A stretch of DNA of 64,000 nucleotides from NCBI RefSeq assembly GCF_003815875.1, contig NZ_CP033924.1, forward strand, positions 1,364,001-1,428,000, written 5' to 3'. Position numbers and translations under genes: made by a program. The notes beneath the pieces are model-generated. The model was given only the letters and a program-made list of their open reading frames with translations. It did not search any database and was not told where the DNA came from. This document shows, piece by piece, positions 1-7,596 of this stretch. The DNA comes from Chryseobacterium lactis (GTDB lineage: Bacteria > Bacteroidota > Bacteroidia > Flavobacteriales > Weeksellaceae). The first letter of the stretch is position 1; each line of letters starts with the position of its first letter.

Positions 1-2
1 AA

Positions 3-224
3 CTGAAACCCGGAAAATATTACCTTGAAACCATTATCAATTTTACAGCGTCCGCAAGCTATCAGAAGCAAACCGGTACAACAGATACTTATAATGGTAT
101 GGGAGGATATATGTATTCCACACCTATATATAACACCTTTTTCTACGGCTATTCAGCGGCCAACAGGGAGAGCAAATTTGTAGAAATAAAACAGGACGGA
201 GAAATGAAAGAAATCAAGCTTTAA
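3..224 (+). CDS. C-terminal end of an unknown protein (partial)
   Basis: An open frame runs in from the window edge and gives 73 residues, from LKPGKYYLETIINF to a C-terminus ending KEIKL. The LKPGKYYLET stretch is the kind of phrase seen in beta-sandwich proteins, but no family can be named from this fragment. Its stop codon lies inside a 24-bp palindrome that probably ends transcription. The start and most of the gene are outside the window. Confidence 0.6.
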   Translation: MKPGKYYLETIINFTASASYQKQTGTTDTYNGMGGYMYSTPIYNTFFYGYSAANRESKFVEIKQDGEMKEIKL

Positions 225-234
225 AGCTTGATTT
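211..234. terminator. Bidirectional terminator overlapping a stop codon
   Basis: A perfect 24-bp palindrome with arms aaatcaagcttt / aaagcttgattt has its centre in the stop codon of the plus-strand gene. It is followed by T-rich sequence on the plus strand and ends 2 bp before the stop of the convergent bestrophin-like gene, so it could serve both. Confidence 0.6.
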
Positions 235-235
235 T

Positions 236-1114
236 TTATTTTCTGTTCATAATCTGATGCACATTTTTCTCGATATTCTGAGCTAATGTTTCCATAGGAA
301 TATCATTTTCATCATTGTTGAAAGGATCTTCAATTTCTTCAGCGATCAATTCAAGACTCATCAGAACATAATATACAAAAACGGTAAGCGGGATCATAAA
401 AAGACCGATGGTAATGACATAGGCAATGGGTAATGCAAAAACGTATAAGATGATAAACTTCTTGATGAAAGAAGAATAAGAGTAGGGAATGGGCGTATTT
501 TTAATTCTCTCACAACCTCCGCAGACATCAAGAAAACCTGAAAGTTGAGTATCCAGATAAAGCATTTCTACATCTGAAATTTTACCTTCTTTTTTAAGCT
601 GATTCAGTTTATGGTTTAAAAGAATTACGATTTCGCTTGGCCCATGGTTTTTTAAGGTCTTTTCGATTTCAGAATAATCTTCGTCCAAAGCCAACCTCGT
701 TGATTCCTTGGAAAGATGTTTGGCTAAAAAGTGAGGGAAAAATTTTAAGTACCTTGAAATCTGTTCTGCATCCTGACGGTTGTCTCCAAGAATTGTATTG
801 ATTTTTATAGCAAAATTTCTGGTATCATTCACCAGTTTGCCCCAAAGCTTTCTCCCTTCCCACCATCTGTCATAGGCGGTATTGGTTCTGAAGACCAGCA
901 ACAAAGAAAGCACAAATCCCAATAGAGAATGAATCATTCCCACATTGCTGATCCCCGATTTTGAAGTAAGATGGAGATATTCTACCTCCAGATATTGAAT
1001 CCCCCAGGAATATAATCCTATAAGAATCATGCTTGGAAACAATATTTTTAAGGTATCGCTTTTGTGTAAGCTGAAAAGGATTTTAAGGAAATGTTTGGTA
1101 TTATAGGCTCTCAT
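236..1114 (-). CDS. Bestrophin-family (UPF0187/YneE-like) membrane channel
   Basis: The 292-residue product carries the signature block TNTAYDRWWEGRKLWG at about residues 77-92, which is hallmark sequence of the bestrophin/UPF0187 family of pentameric chloride or cation channels. Hydrophobic segments lie near residues 25-38, 60-76 and 218-255, as expected for an inner-membrane channel, and the rest is helical and cytoplasmic. Length fits the bacterial family (about 280-310). The gene stands alone, converging on the fragment to its left. Ion selectivity cannot be told from sequence alone. Confidence 0.9.
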   Translation of the reverse strand: MRAYNTKHFLKILFSLHKSDTLKILFPSMILIGLYSWGIQYLEVEYLHLTSKSGISNVGMIHSLLGFVLSLLLVFRTNTAYDRWWEGRKLWGKLVNDTRNFAIKINTILGDNRQDAEQISRYLKFFPHFLAKHLSKESTRLALDEDYSEIEKTLKNHGPSEIVILLNHKLNQLKKEGKISDVEMLYLDTQLSGFLDVCGGCERIKNTPIPYSYSSFIKKFIILYVFALPIAYVITIGLFMIPLTVFVYYVLMSLELIAEEIEDPFNNDENDIPMETLAQNIEKNVHQIMNRK

Positions 1115-1198
1115 AAATTCGCTAATGTTGTCTTTAATTTTAAAATGTAGATTGGAGATATTTTCTAGTCCTTCTTCTTATTTCCGGGAGTTACTTTT

Positions 1199-1543
1199 TT
1201 AGGTTTGGGTTGCCCAGATTCTGAACTGTGTTGCTTTAGTTGAATTTACCCTGTACCCAACTGAAATTATTGCATCTAAATTATAAAATTCTATTTCCCT
1301 ACTTATAGTTCTATTTCCCTCCTGCTGAACTTGTGCAATTTTTGCACTTGTTGAATCCTTTTGAAGTTCATTTACTTCATAAATATTGCCTAGATGCTTG
1401 GTGATAACACTTCGCTCAACACCAAACAGCTCAGCAATAGACTTTTGAGGCAGCCATATAGACTCATTATGTAATAATACATTAAGTTTTACATCTCCAT
1501 TTGAAGTTGTATAAAGAATAAAATTTTGAGCATTCTCCTCCAT
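1199..1543 (-). pseudogene. Truncated RhuM-family protein (N-terminal remnant)
   Basis: The 114 residues match the N-terminal part of RhuM-family proteins: LYTTSNGDVKLNVLLHNESI, a helix-turn-helix-like AELFGVERSVITKHLGNIY, then YNLDAIISVGYRVNSTKATQ and FRIWATQT. Full-length relatives are about 330 residues and continue with LxEFIIKGF after this point, but here a stop follows WATQT directly. In another frame the same DNA reads SGQPKPKKVTPGNKKKD to a stop at 1165-1167, which looks like the lysine-rich tail of an unrelated protein. A deletion that joined two genes would explain this. RhuM genes are often mobile or found near restriction systems, and none is seen here. Confidence 0.7.
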
Positions 1544-1708
1544 ATGGGTAAAGTTCTAAAAAAAAATCTAAAAAATGAAATTTTGAATTTTATACCGAAG
1601 TAAAATCTTTCGGAAACTTTGGCCATTGGTTTTTACTGGCTGTCTTAGTTCAGATTTTCTCAATTTTCAAAAAAACACTATTTTTATTTCGCATTAAATA
1701 CAAAATAC

Positions 1709-2587
1709 ATGATCCTCGAAAACGTAGATGTTATCAATGATATCAGTAAAGAAGATTTTCAGAAGAATTATTTTAAAAAGCAGAAACCTCTTTTGATCAA
1801 AAATTTTGCAAGTCGCTGGGAGGCTTTTGATCTTTGGAATCTTGATTATATTAAAGAGAAAGCAGGTGATCAGGACGTTCCGCTCTATGATAATAAGCCA
1901 GCCAATGCTGCTAAAAGTTCCGATGCTCCGGTAGCAAATATGAAAATGAAAGAGTATATTGATACAATCAAATCCAGGCCTTCAGACCTTCGGATTTTCT
2001 TTTATATCATTACAGACAGACTCCCTGAATTATTAAAAAACTTTACCTATCCGGATCTGGGAATAAAGTTTTTTAAAAGACTTCCTACCTTGTTCTTCGG
2101 AGGAAGTGAAGCTCATGTTTTGATGCATTATGATGTGGATTTGGGAGATTTTATGCATATCCATTTCGAAGGAAAGAAAAGGATTTTATTATTTGACCAG
2201 AAACAGTCTGCCTTTTTGTATAAGGTTCCGCTTTCCGTTCACACCATTTATGATCTGGACTATGAAAATCCTGATTATGAAAAATTCCCGGCCTTACAAT
2301 ATGCAAAAGGCTATGAAATTTTTATGGAACATGGAGATGCGCTCTTCATTCCCGGAGCATTCTGGCACTTCAACAGATACTTGGAGCCTGGCTTTTCATT
2401 ATCATTAAGGGCACTTCCCAACAAACCGAATGTTTTTGCCAATATGCTGTATCATGTTTTCATTATGAGATATACAGATAAGCTTATGCGTAAACTTTTT
2501 AAAGCTAAGTGGGTGGATTACAAACAGAAATGGGCTTACAGGAAAAGTACCGAAGCATTGGAAAAACATTTGAGAGAAGGGAAGTAG
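1709..2587 (+). CDS. Cupin-like (JmjC-type, cupin_8) dioxygenase-fold protein
   Basis: This 292-residue protein has the JmjC/cupin_8 layout. It has an N-terminal FxKNYFKKQKPLLIKNFASRW-type entry segment, then an iron-binding H-x-D pair (H140, D142 in LMHYDVD) and a distal histidine H220 in IPGAFWHFNRY. These are the expected 2-His-1-carboxylate ligands for Fe(II)/2-oxoglutarate oxygenases, so a protein or small-molecule hydroxylase is likely. No signal peptide is visible, so it should act in the cytoplasm. It is monocistronic and converges on the acetyltransferase gene. The substrate is unknown. Confidence 0.85.
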   Translation: MILENVDVINDISKEDFQKNYFKKQKPLLIKNFASRWEAFDLWNLDYIKEKAGDQDVPLYDNKPANAAKSSDAPVANMKMKEYIDTIKSRPSDLRIFFYIITDRLPELLKNFTYPDLGIKFFKRLPTLFFGGSEAHVLMHYDVDLGDFMHIHFEGKKRILLFDQKQSAFLYKVPLSVHTIYDLDYENPDYEKFPALQYAKGYEIFMEHGDALFIPGAFWHFNRYLEPGFSLSLRALPNKPNVFANMLYHVFIMRYTDKLMRKLFKAKWVDYKQKWAYRKSTEALEKHLREGK

Positions 2588-2608
2588 TTGTTTCCAGTAC
2601 CTTAAGTC

Positions 2609-3139
2609 TTATTTATTAATCAATCCAAAAAGCCTGGCATCCACAAATTTTCCTTTTTCAAAAAAATAATCTTTCATTGTTCCTTCTTCCTGAAAGTTTA
2701 AGGAAGTTAAAAGTTTCTCAGAAGAAATATTATCCGGATCAATAAAAGCATCTACACGATGTAGCTGCATACTTTCAAAACCAAATGTTAAAATAGGAAG
2801 AATGGCTTCTTTCATAAAGGATTGTTTCCAGAAAAGGGGATTCAGTTCATATCCGATTTCAGCTCTGAAATGCTCACGATACCAGTTGTGATAGCCACAA
2901 GTACCGATGACTTTTTTTTCGGATTTTAATTCCAATGCCCAACGAAATCCTTTTCCATTTTCAAACTCCGTGTTGAAATGTTCAATAATATTCCTGGCAT
3001 CCTCTAGTGACTTGAATGCTTCCAGATCATAATATTTCATGACCTGGTCCTGAGAAAAATACTCAAATACATCTTGTGAATCACTAAGAGTAAGCTGTCG
3101 TAAAATAAGTCTTTCAGTCTCTAATACAGGAAATTCCAT
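2609..3139 (-). CDS. GNAT family N-acetyltransferase (RimJ/RimL-like)
   Basis: The protein begins MEFPVLETERLILRQL, the standard opening of RimJ/RimL-type GNAT enzymes, and continues with KKVIGTCGYHNW, RAEIGYELNPLFW and an acetyl-CoA loop region before YFFEKGKFVDARLFGL. The ATG at 3137-3139 gives 176 residues. An upstream ATG would add nine residues (MYFHLKIYS) that do not belong to the family. It probably acetylates an amino group of a protein, peptide or drug; the target is unknown. Confidence 0.85.
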   Translation of the reverse strand: MEFPVLETERLILRQLTLSDSQDVFEYFSQDQVMKYYDLEAFKSLEDARNIIEHFNTEFENGKGFRWALELKSEKKVIGTCGYHNWYREHFRAEIGYELNPLFWKQSFMKEAILPILTFGFESMQLHRVDAFIDPDNISSEKLLTSLNFQEEGTMKDYFFEKGKFVDARLFGLINK

Positions 3140-3238
3140 TGAATATATTTTAAGGTGAAAATACAAATAATTCCTGATAAGGAAAAGGGAGTTAAAGATA
3201 AACCATGAAACAATTCCGAAACCCTGAATTTATTTTTC

Positions 3239-3246
3239 TAAATTTG
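3239..3246 (+). promoter_or_regulatory. Candidate -7 element of mutS promoter
   Basis: TAAATTTG matches the Bacteroidota -7 consensus TAnnTTTG exactly and lies 16 bp before the mutS start codon. No TTG -33 box is found at the usual 17-23 bp upstream, so this is a partial match only. Confidence 0.4.
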
Positions 3247-3262
3247 GGGCTCATTTTTTACT

Positions 3263-5854
3263 ATGGCAAAATCGAAGAAGGAAACTCCACTCATGACGCA
3301 GTACAATACCATCAAGGGCAAATACCCTGATGCACTTTTGCTTTTCAGGGTAGGGGACTTTTATGAAACTTTTGGGCAGGATGCTGTGAGAACATCTCAG
3401 GTATTGGGAATCGTTCTTACAAAAAGGAATAATGGAGAAGGAAGTGTTGAACTTGCAGGATTTCCACATCATTCGATAGATTCTTACCTTCCAAAGCTGG
3501 TAAGAGCAGGAATAAGGGTGGCAATCTGCGATCAGCTTGAAGATCCGAAAATGGTCAAAGGAATTGTAAAAAGAGGGGTAACTGAATTAGTTACACCAGG
3601 AGTTACCTTCAATGATCAGGTGCTGAATTCAAAGAAGAACAACTTCCTCCTTTCTTTACACAAAGAAAAAGAGAAATACGGAATTGCTCTGGTAGATATC
3701 TCCACAGGAGAGTTTCTGGTGAGTGAAGGAAATCTCGAAAAGTTGTTGCACATCGTTAATACCTTCGATCCCAGCGAAATTGTCTTCCAGCGAAGCATGC
3801 AGCTTCCTGAGCAGATTAAAAATAAAAATGCCTTTAAGCTTGAAGACTGGGCGTTTCAGTATAATTTTGCCTACGAAAAATTAACCAATCACTTTAAAAC
3901 CAATTCTTTAAAGGGGTTTGGAGTAGAAAATCAACCATTGGCGATTACAGCCGCAGGAGCTATTTTTGCTTATCTGGTGGAAGATACGCATCATAATCTG
4001 CTTGCCCACATTACAAAACTTCAGATTATTCCTCAGGAAGATTACCTGATGATGGATAATTTCACCTTGAGAAATCTTGAAATTGTTTATCCAAGCAACC
4101 CGCAGGGAAAGTCACTATTAGATATTATCGATAAAACATCTACTCCGATGGGAGGAAGATTGTTGAGAAGAAGAATTATTCTTCCTTTAAAATCAGTGGA
4201 TGAAATTGCAAGAAGATTGTCTCTCATTGATTTTCTGAACGAAAAAGACAGCCTTAAATATGAAATCTGCCAGCTGCTTAAATCTATCTCTGACCTGGAC
4301 AGGCTAATGGGAAAACTGGCTGCTGAAAAGATTTCTCCTAAAGAATTAGGGTATCTGCGCCAGAGTTTAATAAATATCCATACCATAAAAGCATTACTGT
4401 ATCCTCATGCAGAAGTTCTGGCATGGCTGGATCCGTTATTTGATCTTGATGAGCTGATTAAATTTTTACAAAACCACCTTAATGAAGAACTTCCGGTAAG
4501 CATTGCCAAAGGAAATATCATTAAGGAAGGGGTTTCTGATGAGCTGGACCGATTGAGAAATCTTCAGAGCAAAGGCCGCGGATTCCTCGATGAAATGTGT
4601 CAGAGAGAAATTGAGAGAACAGGTATTTCCAGTCTTAAAATTGATTTTAATAATGTTTTCGGATATTATATTGAAGTAAGAAATACCCATAAGGATAAAG
4701 TTCCTGATGATTGGGTAAGAAAGCAGACACTTGTGAATGCCGAACGATATATTACCGAAGAACTAAAGGAATATGAAAGCCAGATCCTCGGTGCTGAAGA
4801 AAAAATAGGGGTTTTGGAAACTGCGCTGTACAGAAATGTTTGTGCTGAAGCAATGGTTTATATCGATCAGATTCAGGGGAACTCCAATATTATTGCTCAG
4901 CTTGATGTGGCCGGAGGATTGTCTGAACTCGCTGTTTCCGAAAGTTATACAAAGCCTATTCTGAATGACGGGTATGCCATTGATTTAAAAGAAGCAAGAC
5001 ACCCCATTATTGAAAATGCACTTCCGTTAGGGGAGAAGTATATTCCTAACGATATCTTTTTGGATAAAGATTCACAGCAGATTATTATGGTTACCGGACC
5101 AAACATGGCCGGTAAATCGGCAATTCTGCGTCAAACGGCGATCGTTTGTCTTCTGGCTCAGATCGGAAGTTTTGTTCCTGCAAAACATGCCGAAATCGGA
5201 ATGCTGGACAAAATCTTTACAAGAGTCGGAGCTACCGATAATATTTCGGCTGGAGAATCCACTTTCATGGTAGAGATGAACGAAGCGGCCAATATTTTGA
5301 ATAATATTTCAGAGCGAAGTCTTATTTTGCTTGATGAGATCGGACGTGGAACTTCCACCTATGACGGGGTTTCTATTGCCTGGGCCATAGCAGAATATCT
5401 ACATCAGCATCCCACTCAGGCGAAGACTTTATTTGCTACCCATTACCACGAATTGAATGAAATGACGGTGAACTTTGAAAGGGTGAAAAATTTCCACGTA
5501 TCCATACAGGAGAATAAGGGGAATATTATCTTTTTAAGAAAGCTGATTCCGGGAGGCAGTGAACATAGTTTTGGTATCCATGTGGCAAAATTAGCAGGAA
5601 TGCCTGCAAAGGTTGTCAACAGGGCCAACGAAATCCTTAAAACGCTTGAAGCAAGCAGAACTCAAGGTGGTGGAGGCACTTCAGAAAGTATCAAAAGAGT
5701 CACCGAAGAAAATATGCAGCTCTCTTTTTTCCAGTTGGATGATCCTGTTCTGGAAAATATCCGCGAAGAACTTACCAAGATAGATATTAATACCCTGACA
5801 CCGATTGAAGCTTTAATGAAGCTGAATGCGATAAAAAAAATGATTGGAGGATAA
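3263..5854 (+). CDS. mutS: DNA mismatch repair protein MutS
   Basis: The 863-residue protein is a full-length MutS1. The N-terminal mismatch-binding domain has the F-x-E wedge (F33, E35 in VGDFYETFG). The connector and lever domains follow, then the ATPase domain with Walker A GPNMAGKSAILRQ near residues 612-624, and the signature/Walker B block STFMVEMNE ... LLDEIGRGTSTYDG near 670-700. A composite helix-turn-helix dimerisation region lies at the end. It recognises base mismatches and recruits MutL, which is not in the window. The 3' end of the gene forms part of a terminator hairpin. Confidence 0.98.
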   Translation: MAKSKKETPLMTQYNTIKGKYPDALLLFRVGDFYETFGQDAVRTSQVLGIVLTKRNNGEGSVELAGFPHHSIDSYLPKLVRAGIRVAICDQLEDPKMVKGIVKRGVTELVTPGVTFNDQVLNSKKNNFLLSLHKEKEKYGIALVDISTGEFLVSEGNLEKLLHIVNTFDPSEIVFQRSMQLPEQIKNKNAFKLEDWAFQYNFAYEKLTNHFKTNSLKGFGVENQPLAITAAGAIFAYLVEDTHHNLLAHITKLQIIPQEDYLMMDNFTLRNLEIVYPSNPQGKSLLDIIDKTSTPMGGRLLRRRIILPLKSVDEIARRLSLIDFLNEKDSLKYEICQLLKSISDLDRLMGKLAAEKISPKELGYLRQSLINIHTIKALLYPHAEVLAWLDPLFDLDELIKFLQNHLNEELPVSIAKGNIIKEGVSDELDRLRNLQSKGRGFLDEMCQREIERTGISSLKIDFNNVFGYYIEVRNTHKDKVPDDWVRKQTLVNAERYITEELKEYESQILGAEEKIGVLETALYRNVCAEAMVYIDQIQGNSNIIAQLDVAGGLSELAVSESYTKPILNDGYAIDLKEARHPIIENALPLGEKYIPNDIFLDKDSQQIIMVTGPNMAGKSAILRQTAIVCLLAQIGSFVPAKHAEIGMLDKIFTRVGATDNISAGESTFMVEMNEAANILNNISERSLILLDEIGRGTSTYDGVSIAWAIAEYLHQHPTQAKTLFATHYHELNEMTVNFERVKNFHVSIQENKGNIIFLRKLIPGGSEHSFGIHVAKLAGMPAKVVNRANEILKTLEASRTQGGGGTSESIKRVTEENMQLSFFQLDDPVLENIREELTKIDINTLTPIEALMKLNAIKKMIGG

Positions 5855-5868
5855 TCCAATCATTTTTT
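5835..5868. terminator. Terminator formed by the last codons of mutS
   Basis: A 14-bp perfect stem (5835-5848 with 5855-5868) has the mutS stop codon in its 6-nt loop and runs into further T residues on the plus strand. The A-run of the left arm gives a T-run on the minus strand, so it can also end transcripts from the peptide cluster. Confidence 0.7.
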
Positions 5869-5888
5869 TTACAAGTTACTTGTATTTT

Positions 5889-6050
5889 CTAACAGCAAAA
5901 TTCGTCCTGAACTCCCGGAACTCCTGAACGTTCTATTCCTGTTCTCCGGTCAGTACAGCTTATTACAATATGGCAGATAGGACCCGCTCCTTTAATTTCT
6001 CTCAATTCTCTTTTGGAGAGTTTTCTTGTTTGAATGATTGATTTTTTCAT
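5889..6050 (-). CDS. Cys-rich leader peptide 1 (bacteriocin-like)
   Basis: This 53-residue ORF starts MKKSIIQTRKLSKRELREIK-GAG. The first 22 residues are a double-glycine-type leader (KLSKxELxEI-x-G), although the usual GG is G21-A22 here. The remaining core contains cysteines at 26, 32, 52 and 53 and ends FCC. It is the last of five paralogues and follows peptide 2 by 41 bp. Leaders of this shape are known from class II bacteriocins and from Chryseobacterium small secreted peptides. Export and any antibacterial role are inferred. No C39-peptidase ABC exporter is in the window. Confidence 0.75.
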   Translation of the reverse strand: MKKSIIQTRKLSKRELREIKGAGPICHIVISCTDRRTGIERSGVPGVQDEFCC

Positions 6051-6091
6051 AATACTATTGATAGGTTTGTGTTTAGTTGTAAAATTTCAGA

Positions 6092-6250
6092 TTAGCAACA
6101 ATATCCGTCATTGCCTCTCGGGCCAATGATCAGAAAGTGATTTACTCCTCTCAGTTTACAAAGGCCTTCTGCGCATGCCGTAGCTCCTCCGTTAATCTCT
6201 TTCAACTCATTTTTTGTGAGTTTTGCTTTTTGAATGCTCATTTTTTTCAT
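6092..6250 (-). CDS. Cys-rich leader peptide 2 (bacteriocin-like)
   Basis: The ORF encodes 52 residues: leader MKKMSIQKAKLTKNELKEIN followed by GG at 21-22, then a core with cysteines at 26, 31, 51 and 52 and the ending NDGYCC. It has the best canonical GG site together with peptide 5. The core sequence differs strongly from its siblings except for the four cysteines, the RG pair and the DGxCC end. Cleavage after GG and two disulfides are predictions. Confidence 0.78.
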   Translation of the reverse strand: MKKMSIQKAKLTKNELKEINGGATACAEGLCKLRGVNHFLIIGPRGNDGYCC

Positions 6251-6348
6251 AATATTTTGATTGGGTTATTTTGTGTAATGATGCTAATGTGTTGAATATT
6301 TTTGTGTTATATCCTTTTTCGCCAAGCTGGCAGTAAAGGAATATGATG

Positions 6349-6378
6349 AAAATGACCGGAAATTCATCCGGCCATTTT
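6349..6378 (-). terminator. Hairpin inside the peptide cluster (attenuator-like)
   Basis: On the minus strand the RNA can form an 11-bp stem (AAAATGGCCGG / CCGGTCATTTT, with one G-U pair). It lies 15 bp after the stop of peptide 3, within the 143-bp gap before peptide 2. The stem ends in a short U-run and is preceded by A-rich sequence. It could lower or stop read-through from peptides 5-4-3 into peptides 2-1. Confidence 0.5.
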
Positions 6379-6393
6379 TATGGTATCGTAAGT

Positions 6394-6555
6394 TTAGCAG
6401 CAAGGGCCATCCTGAATTCCGTGAACACCATACATTTCCTGTCCGGTGCTTGGGTCAAAGCAGCTTACTACCAATGGGCAGAATGGTCTTGCTCCACTGA
6501 TTTCTTTCATTTCTTTTTTGGTAAGTCTTTTTGTTGGAATGGTTGATTTTTTCAT
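6394..6555 (-). CDS. Cys-rich leader peptide 3 (bacteriocin-like)
   Basis: The start at 6553-6555 gives 53 residues: leader MKKSTIPTKRLTKKEMKEIS, G21-A22, then a core with cysteines at 26, 32, 52 and 53 and the ending QDGPCC. A longer reading of the frame to 6681 would add 42 residues overlapping the preceding peptide and lacking similarity to the family, so it was not used. The core shares PSTG with peptide 4. Confidence 0.77.
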   Translation of the reverse strand: MKKSTIPTKRLTKKEMKEISGARPFCPLVVSCFDPSTGQEMYGVHGIQDGPCC

Positions 6556-6599
6556 AGTAAGTAATTTAAATTGGGTTGTATTTAACTTGATTTTTTTAA

Positions 6600-6758
6600 T
6601 TAGCAACAAAATCCATCTCTTCCAATAAGTCCTGGAATCATCTCTCCTGTAGAAGGATCTTGACAGAATCCTCTCAAACATAGAGGGCGTGCACTCCCGT
6701 TAATTTCTTTTAATTCGCTTTTAGTGAGCGCTTTTTTTTGAATGGTCGATTTTTTCAT
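6600..6758 (-). CDS. Cys-rich leader peptide 4 (bacteriocin-like)
   Basis: The 52-residue ORF has leader MKKSTIQKKALTKSELKEIN, then G21-S22, and a core with cysteines at 27, 32, 51 and 52. LRGFC and GRDGFCC at the end match peptide 5 closely. It is placed 31 bp after peptide 5, consistent with one transcript. Like its siblings it has no recognisable ribosome binding site, which is normal for this phylum. Confidence 0.77.
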   Translation of the reverse strand: MKKSTIQKKALTKSELKEINGSARPLCLRGFCQDPSTGEMIPGLIGRDGFCC

Positions 6759-6789
6759 AGTAATTTGATTTTATGATATTAGATGGTAA

Positions 6790-6948
6790 TTAACAGCAGT
6801 ATCCGTCTTGACCGACAAAACCTCTGAAAAGGTCATCTGATCCGGGAACCATACAGAATCCTCTGAAACAGGCAGGAGAATTACCTCCGTTGATTTCTTT
6901 TAATTCCGACTTTGTAAGTTTTCTTTTTTGAATGTTTAGTTTTTTCAT
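6790..6948 (-). CDS. Cys-rich leader peptide 5 (first of the cluster)
   Basis: This is the promoter-proximal member, 52 residues: leader MKKLNIQKRKLTKSELKEIN with GG at 21-22, then a core with cysteines at 27, 32, 51 and 52 and the ending QDGYCC. It follows a good -33/-7 promoter match by about 24 bp. The leader is nearly identical across the five copies while the cores diverge, the usual sign of a shared export or maturation route with diversifying products. Confidence 0.8.
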   Translation of the reverse strand: MKKLNIQKRKLTKSELKEINGGNSPACFRGFCMVPGSDDLFRGFVGQDGYCC

Positions 6949-6971
6949 GGTATTTTTAATTTGATTGTAAG

Positions 6972-7001
6972 CTAAATTACATTTTATTTCGAATAACTCA
7001 A
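6972..7001 (-). promoter_or_regulatory. Promoter of the five-peptide cluster
   Basis: On the minus strand TTG (6999-7001) is followed after 19 bp by TAATTTAG (6972-6979). This fits the flavobacterial pattern TTG-N17-23-TAnnTTTG with one mismatch. Transcription would begin near 6966, giving a leader of about 18 nt before the start of peptide 5. Confidence 0.55.
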
Positions 7002-7097
7002 TATTTGGTGAAAGAAATTAATGTAATTATTGAAATTATTAACAAAGTTTAACAAATTGATATTCACTAAGAAAGAATGCATTTGTTAATTTTGAGT

Positions 7098-7586
7098 ATG
7101 AAGACTTTAATAAAGATATTGACTGTATTTTTGTTCTGCACCATTTGCAAAGCTCAGCAGACTGAAGTGTCTGTGATAAAGTATGAAGATCTCGAGAAAC
7201 GGATCCAACAGGAGAAGGCAGAATTGCTTGTGGTCAACTTTTGGGCTACAACTTGCGCTCCCTGTGTAAAAGAGCTGCCTCACTTTATGGAGGTAAATAA
7301 TAAAAATGATTCCAATCCGAAATTCAAAATGCTTTTAGTTTCATTAGACCGGCTGGCAGATAAAGAAAGAGTATTGAAATTCATCAAAAATAAAAACCTG
7401 ACTGCTGAAGTAGTTCTGCTGGATGATATTAAAAGAATGAATACCTGGATTCCAAGATTTGAAAAAGAATGGGACGGAAATATCCCGGTAACGTTGTTTT
7501 ATAAAAATGGGATGAAGGTGCATTTTAATGACGGCGAAATGAGTAAAGAAGAACTTGAAAAAACAGTTAGTGATAATCTACAATAA
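7098..7586 (+). CDS. Exported thioredoxin-fold (TlpA-like) protein
   Basis: Starting at the ATG at 7098 gives 162 residues with a clean signal peptide (MKTLIKILTVFLFCTICKAQ, cut after the AQ). The thioredoxin fold follows with active site C53-A-P-C56 in FWATTCAPCVKEL and a cis-proline loop in NIPVTLFYKNG. Such proteins reduce or oxidise periplasmic disulfides. It is followed after 10 bp by a second thioredoxin-fold gene and is divergent from the Cys-rich peptides. An upstream ATG at 7077 would spoil the signal peptide. Confidence 0.88.
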   Translation: MKTLIKILTVFLFCTICKAQQTEVSVIKYEDLEKRIQQEKAELLVVNFWATTCAPCVKELPHFMEVNNKNDSNPKFKMLLVSLDRLADKERVLKFIKNKNLTAEVVLLDDIKRMNTWIPRFEKEWDGNIPVTLFYKNGMKVHFNDGEMSKEELEKTVSDNLQ

Positions 7587-7596
7587 ATAATCTATT

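Noticed and set aside
1199..1543. Programmed frameshift in rhuM
   Set aside because: No slippery site is seen, and the downstream frame has no RhuM-like sequence, so a deletion fits better.
6394..6681. 95-residue reading of peptide 3
   Set aside because: The first 42 residues overlap the preceding peptide in another frame and have no leader-like pattern; the start at 6555 gives a product matching its four siblings.
7087..7094. TAATTTTG as promoter of the thioredoxin gene
   Set aside because: It lies 4 bp from the start codon, with the nearest TTG 27 bp upstream, so transcription would begin inside the gene.
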